Shown: in pieces, positions 48,376 to 50,414 of the stretch | How the letters are laid out: every line of letters starts with the position of its first letter | Numbering within the stretch: the first letter of the stretch is position 1 | Assembly: GCA_964432415.1 (NCBI GenBank) | Contig: CAYSNW010000024.1 | Location: forward strand, 1 to 50,414 | Reading direction: 5' to 3' | Length of the DNA: 50,414 nucleotides | Source of the DNA: JAFECT01 sp964432415 | GTDB taxonomy: Bacteria; Pseudomonadota; Alphaproteobacteria; Caulobacterales; Caulobacteraceae | Notes under the pieces: generated by a model | Seen by the model: the letters and a program-made list of their open reading frames with translations, nothing else | What the model was told of the DNA's origin: nothing | Database searches by the model: none | Program-made: the position numbers and the translations under genes

Positions 48376-48807
48376 CTACTCCGCCATCGCCACGCCCGCG
48401 TCGAGGCGGGTGACGACCTTGGTCTTGACCGGCAGCTTCGCGGCGCCGAGGCGCAGGGCCTCACGCGCGATGTCGTCCGGCACGCCGTCGATTTCGAAAA
48501 GGATGCGGCCCGGGTGAACCCGCGCGGCCCAGTACTCGATCGCGCCCTTGCCCTTGCCCATGCGGACTTCGGCCGGCTTGTCCGAGACCGGAAGATCCGG
48601 GAACACCCGGATCCAGACGCGGCCCTGGCGCTTCATCTGACGCGTGATCGCCCGGCGAGCGGCTTCGATCTGACGCGCGGTGACCCGCTCCGGCTCCACC
48701 GACTTCAGGCCGTACGAGCCGAAGTTCAGCGAGAAACCGCCCTTGGCCGAGCCATGGATGCGGCCCTTGAAGGCCTTGCGGTACTTGGTTTTCTTGGGTT
48801 GCAGCAT
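48376..48807 (-). CDS. rplP: 50S ribosomal protein L16
   Basis: A 143-residue L16, near the A site of the 50S subunit. It starts MLQPKKTKYRKAFKGR and contains RQIEAARRAITRQMKRQGR, with GKGKGAIEYWAARVHPGRI next to a conserved Met. Standard length. Confidence 0.98.
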   Translation of the reverse strand: MLQPKKTKYRKAFKGRIHGSAKGGFSLNFGSYGLKSVEPERVTARQIEAARRAITRQMKRQGRVWIRVFPDLPVSDKPAEVRMGKGKGAIEYWAARVHPGRILFEIDGVPDDIAREALRLGAAKLPVKTKVVTRLDAGVAMAE

Positions 48808-48812
48808 GATCG

Positions 48813-49573
<761 letters not shown>

Positions 49574-49574
<1 letters not shown>

Positions 49575-49966
49575 CAGGCGGCCTCGCCCACGTCTTGTCC
49601 AAGCTCACGGACCACGATGGTGATCTCCGAAAAGGGCTTCTCGATGCGCGACGCACGACCGCGGGCGCGGGCGGCGAAACGCTTCATGACCAGGTTCTTG
49701 CCCACGAAGGCCTCGGCGACGATCAGGTTGTCGATGTCGAGGCTGTGGTTGTTCTCGGCGTTGGAGATGGCCGAGTAGAGCGCCTTGCGCACGTCCTTGG
49801 CGATCCGCTTGTGGCTGAATTCCAGCTCGTTCAGCGCGCGCTGCACAGGCAGGCCGCGGATTGACTGGGCCACGAGGTTCAGCTTGCGCGGAGAGGTGCG
49901 CAGGTTGACCAGCTTGGCGCGCGCCTCGGTGGGCGCCACCCGGCGTTTGTTTGAGGCCTTGCCCAT
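49574..49966 (-). CDS. rplV: 50S ribosomal protein L22
   Basis: A 130-residue L22 that lines the exit tunnel. It contains LRTSPRKLNLVAQSIRGLP, then SAISNAENNHSLDIDNLIV and RARGRASRIEKPFSEITIV. ATG 49966 (MGKASNKRRV) is preferred; the frame runs on upstream over rpsS. Confidence 0.97.
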
Positions 49967-49968
49967 GG

Positions 49969-50247
49969 CTACTTCCTCTTCGCCTTCTTGTCGGCGGCAT
50001 GACCGTGGAAGGTCCGCGTCGGCGAGAACTCGCCGAGCTTCATCCCCACCATGTCTTCGCTGATCAGCACGGGAACGTGCTTCTGGCCGTTGTAGACGCC
50101 GAAGGTCAGGCCCACGAACTGGGGCATGATGGTCGAGCGCCGTGACCAGGTCTTGATCACGTCCTTGCGGCCGGACGACTGCACGGCATCCGCCTTCTTG
50201 AGCAGATAGCCGTCGACGAACGGACCTTTCCAAACGGAACGGGTCAT
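49969..50247 (-). CDS. rpsS: 30S ribosomal protein S19
   Basis: A 92-residue S19 of the 30S head. It begins MTRSVWKGPFVDGYLLKKAD and includes WSRRSTIMPQFVGLTFGVYN and KLGEFSPTRTFHGH. Standard length; 3 bp after rplB. Confidence 0.98.
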   Translation of the reverse strand: MTRSVWKGPFVDGYLLKKADAVQSSGRKDVIKTWSRRSTIMPQFVGLTFGVYNGQKHVPVLISEDMVGMKLGEFSPTRTFHGHAADKKAKRK

Positions 50248-50250
50248 CGC

Positions 50251-50414
50251 TTAGCGAGCCTTCTTCACGTGGCGCGACCGGATAATGAACTTATCCGTCG
50301 CCTTGTTTTTGCGGGTCTTGGAACCCTTGGTCGGCTTGCCTGTCGGGCTCACCGGGTGACGGCCGCCCGAGGTGCGGCCTTCGCCGCCGCCGTGCGGGTG
50401 GTCGACCGGGTTCA
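50251..50414 (-). CDS. rplB: 50S ribosomal protein L2, 3' end only
   Basis: Only the C-terminal 53 or so residues are in the window; the gene runs past the right edge. The visible end is typical of L2: NPVDHPHGGGEGRTSGGRH, then PVSPTGKPTKGSKTRKNK, and the final IIRSRHVKKAR. The HPHGGGEG loop near the peptidyl transferase centre is intact. Confidence 0.95.
   Translation of the reverse strand, partial: NPVDHPHGGGEGRTSGGRHPVSPTGKPTKGSKTRKNKATDKFIIRSRHVKKAR

Overview
The window is high-GC chromosomal DNA from an alphaproteobacterium, most likely of the Caulobacteraceae (Caulobacter, Phenylobacterium or a relative). The evidence is the ribosomal-protein order rplB to rplQ with adk after secY and no infA or rpmJ, a short-lid adk, ATP12, pccB, a CC0125/CC1285-type lipoprotein, and a promoter before rpsM that fits the Caulobacter housekeeping pattern. 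I see no insertion sequence, prophage, CRISPR array, tRNA or rRNA gene.

Layout. 1-6202 (+): the 3' part of a Xaa-Pro aminopeptidase, then three paralogous exported aspartic-protease-like proteins with PDZ domains. The second and third flank a TrmB-type regulator in a tightly coupled unit with a palindrome in front. 6207-11802 (-): a methyltransferase, NAD-dependent DNA ligase ligA, four small related exported single-pass proteins, and a DUF4142 lipoprotein. 11950-17157: mixed small membrane and exported proteins, a DUF1697 protein, the propionyl-CoA carboxylase beta subunit pccB, and ATP12. 17241-19909 (+): a DUF1800/DUF1501 pair. 20090-21799: a small basic protein, a small DNA-binding protein, an AT-rich intergenic island and a cut-down histidine kinase.

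21807-29653 (-): eight genes, nearly all joined by start/stop overlaps: crcB, rluC, three tandem TPR/2-oxoglutarate-Fe(II) oxygenases, a HAD phosphatase, an RsmC-like methyltransferase and rsuA. 29703-33795 (-): a lipoprotein, a second RluA-family pseudouridine synthase, rarA and a DegP-like protease. 33881-38746 (-): an MFS exporter, a VOC/ArsR/SRPBCC operon, a nucleotide pyrophosphatase-like enzyme and an RlaP-type nucleotidyltransferase. 38793-50414 (-): the end of the S10 operon and the whole spc and alpha operons, from a partial rplB to rplQ, closed by a strong intrinsic terminator.

The most unusual parts are (i) the eight-gene chain that places three paralogous 2OG oxygenases among rRNA-modification genes, (ii) the regulator-linked family of two-lobed DSG/DLG aspartic-protease-PDZ proteins, and (iii) the tandem family of four small proteins with one cysteine at mature position 2 upstream of ligA. 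Functional links are inferred from sequence motifs and gene order only; no database search was run.
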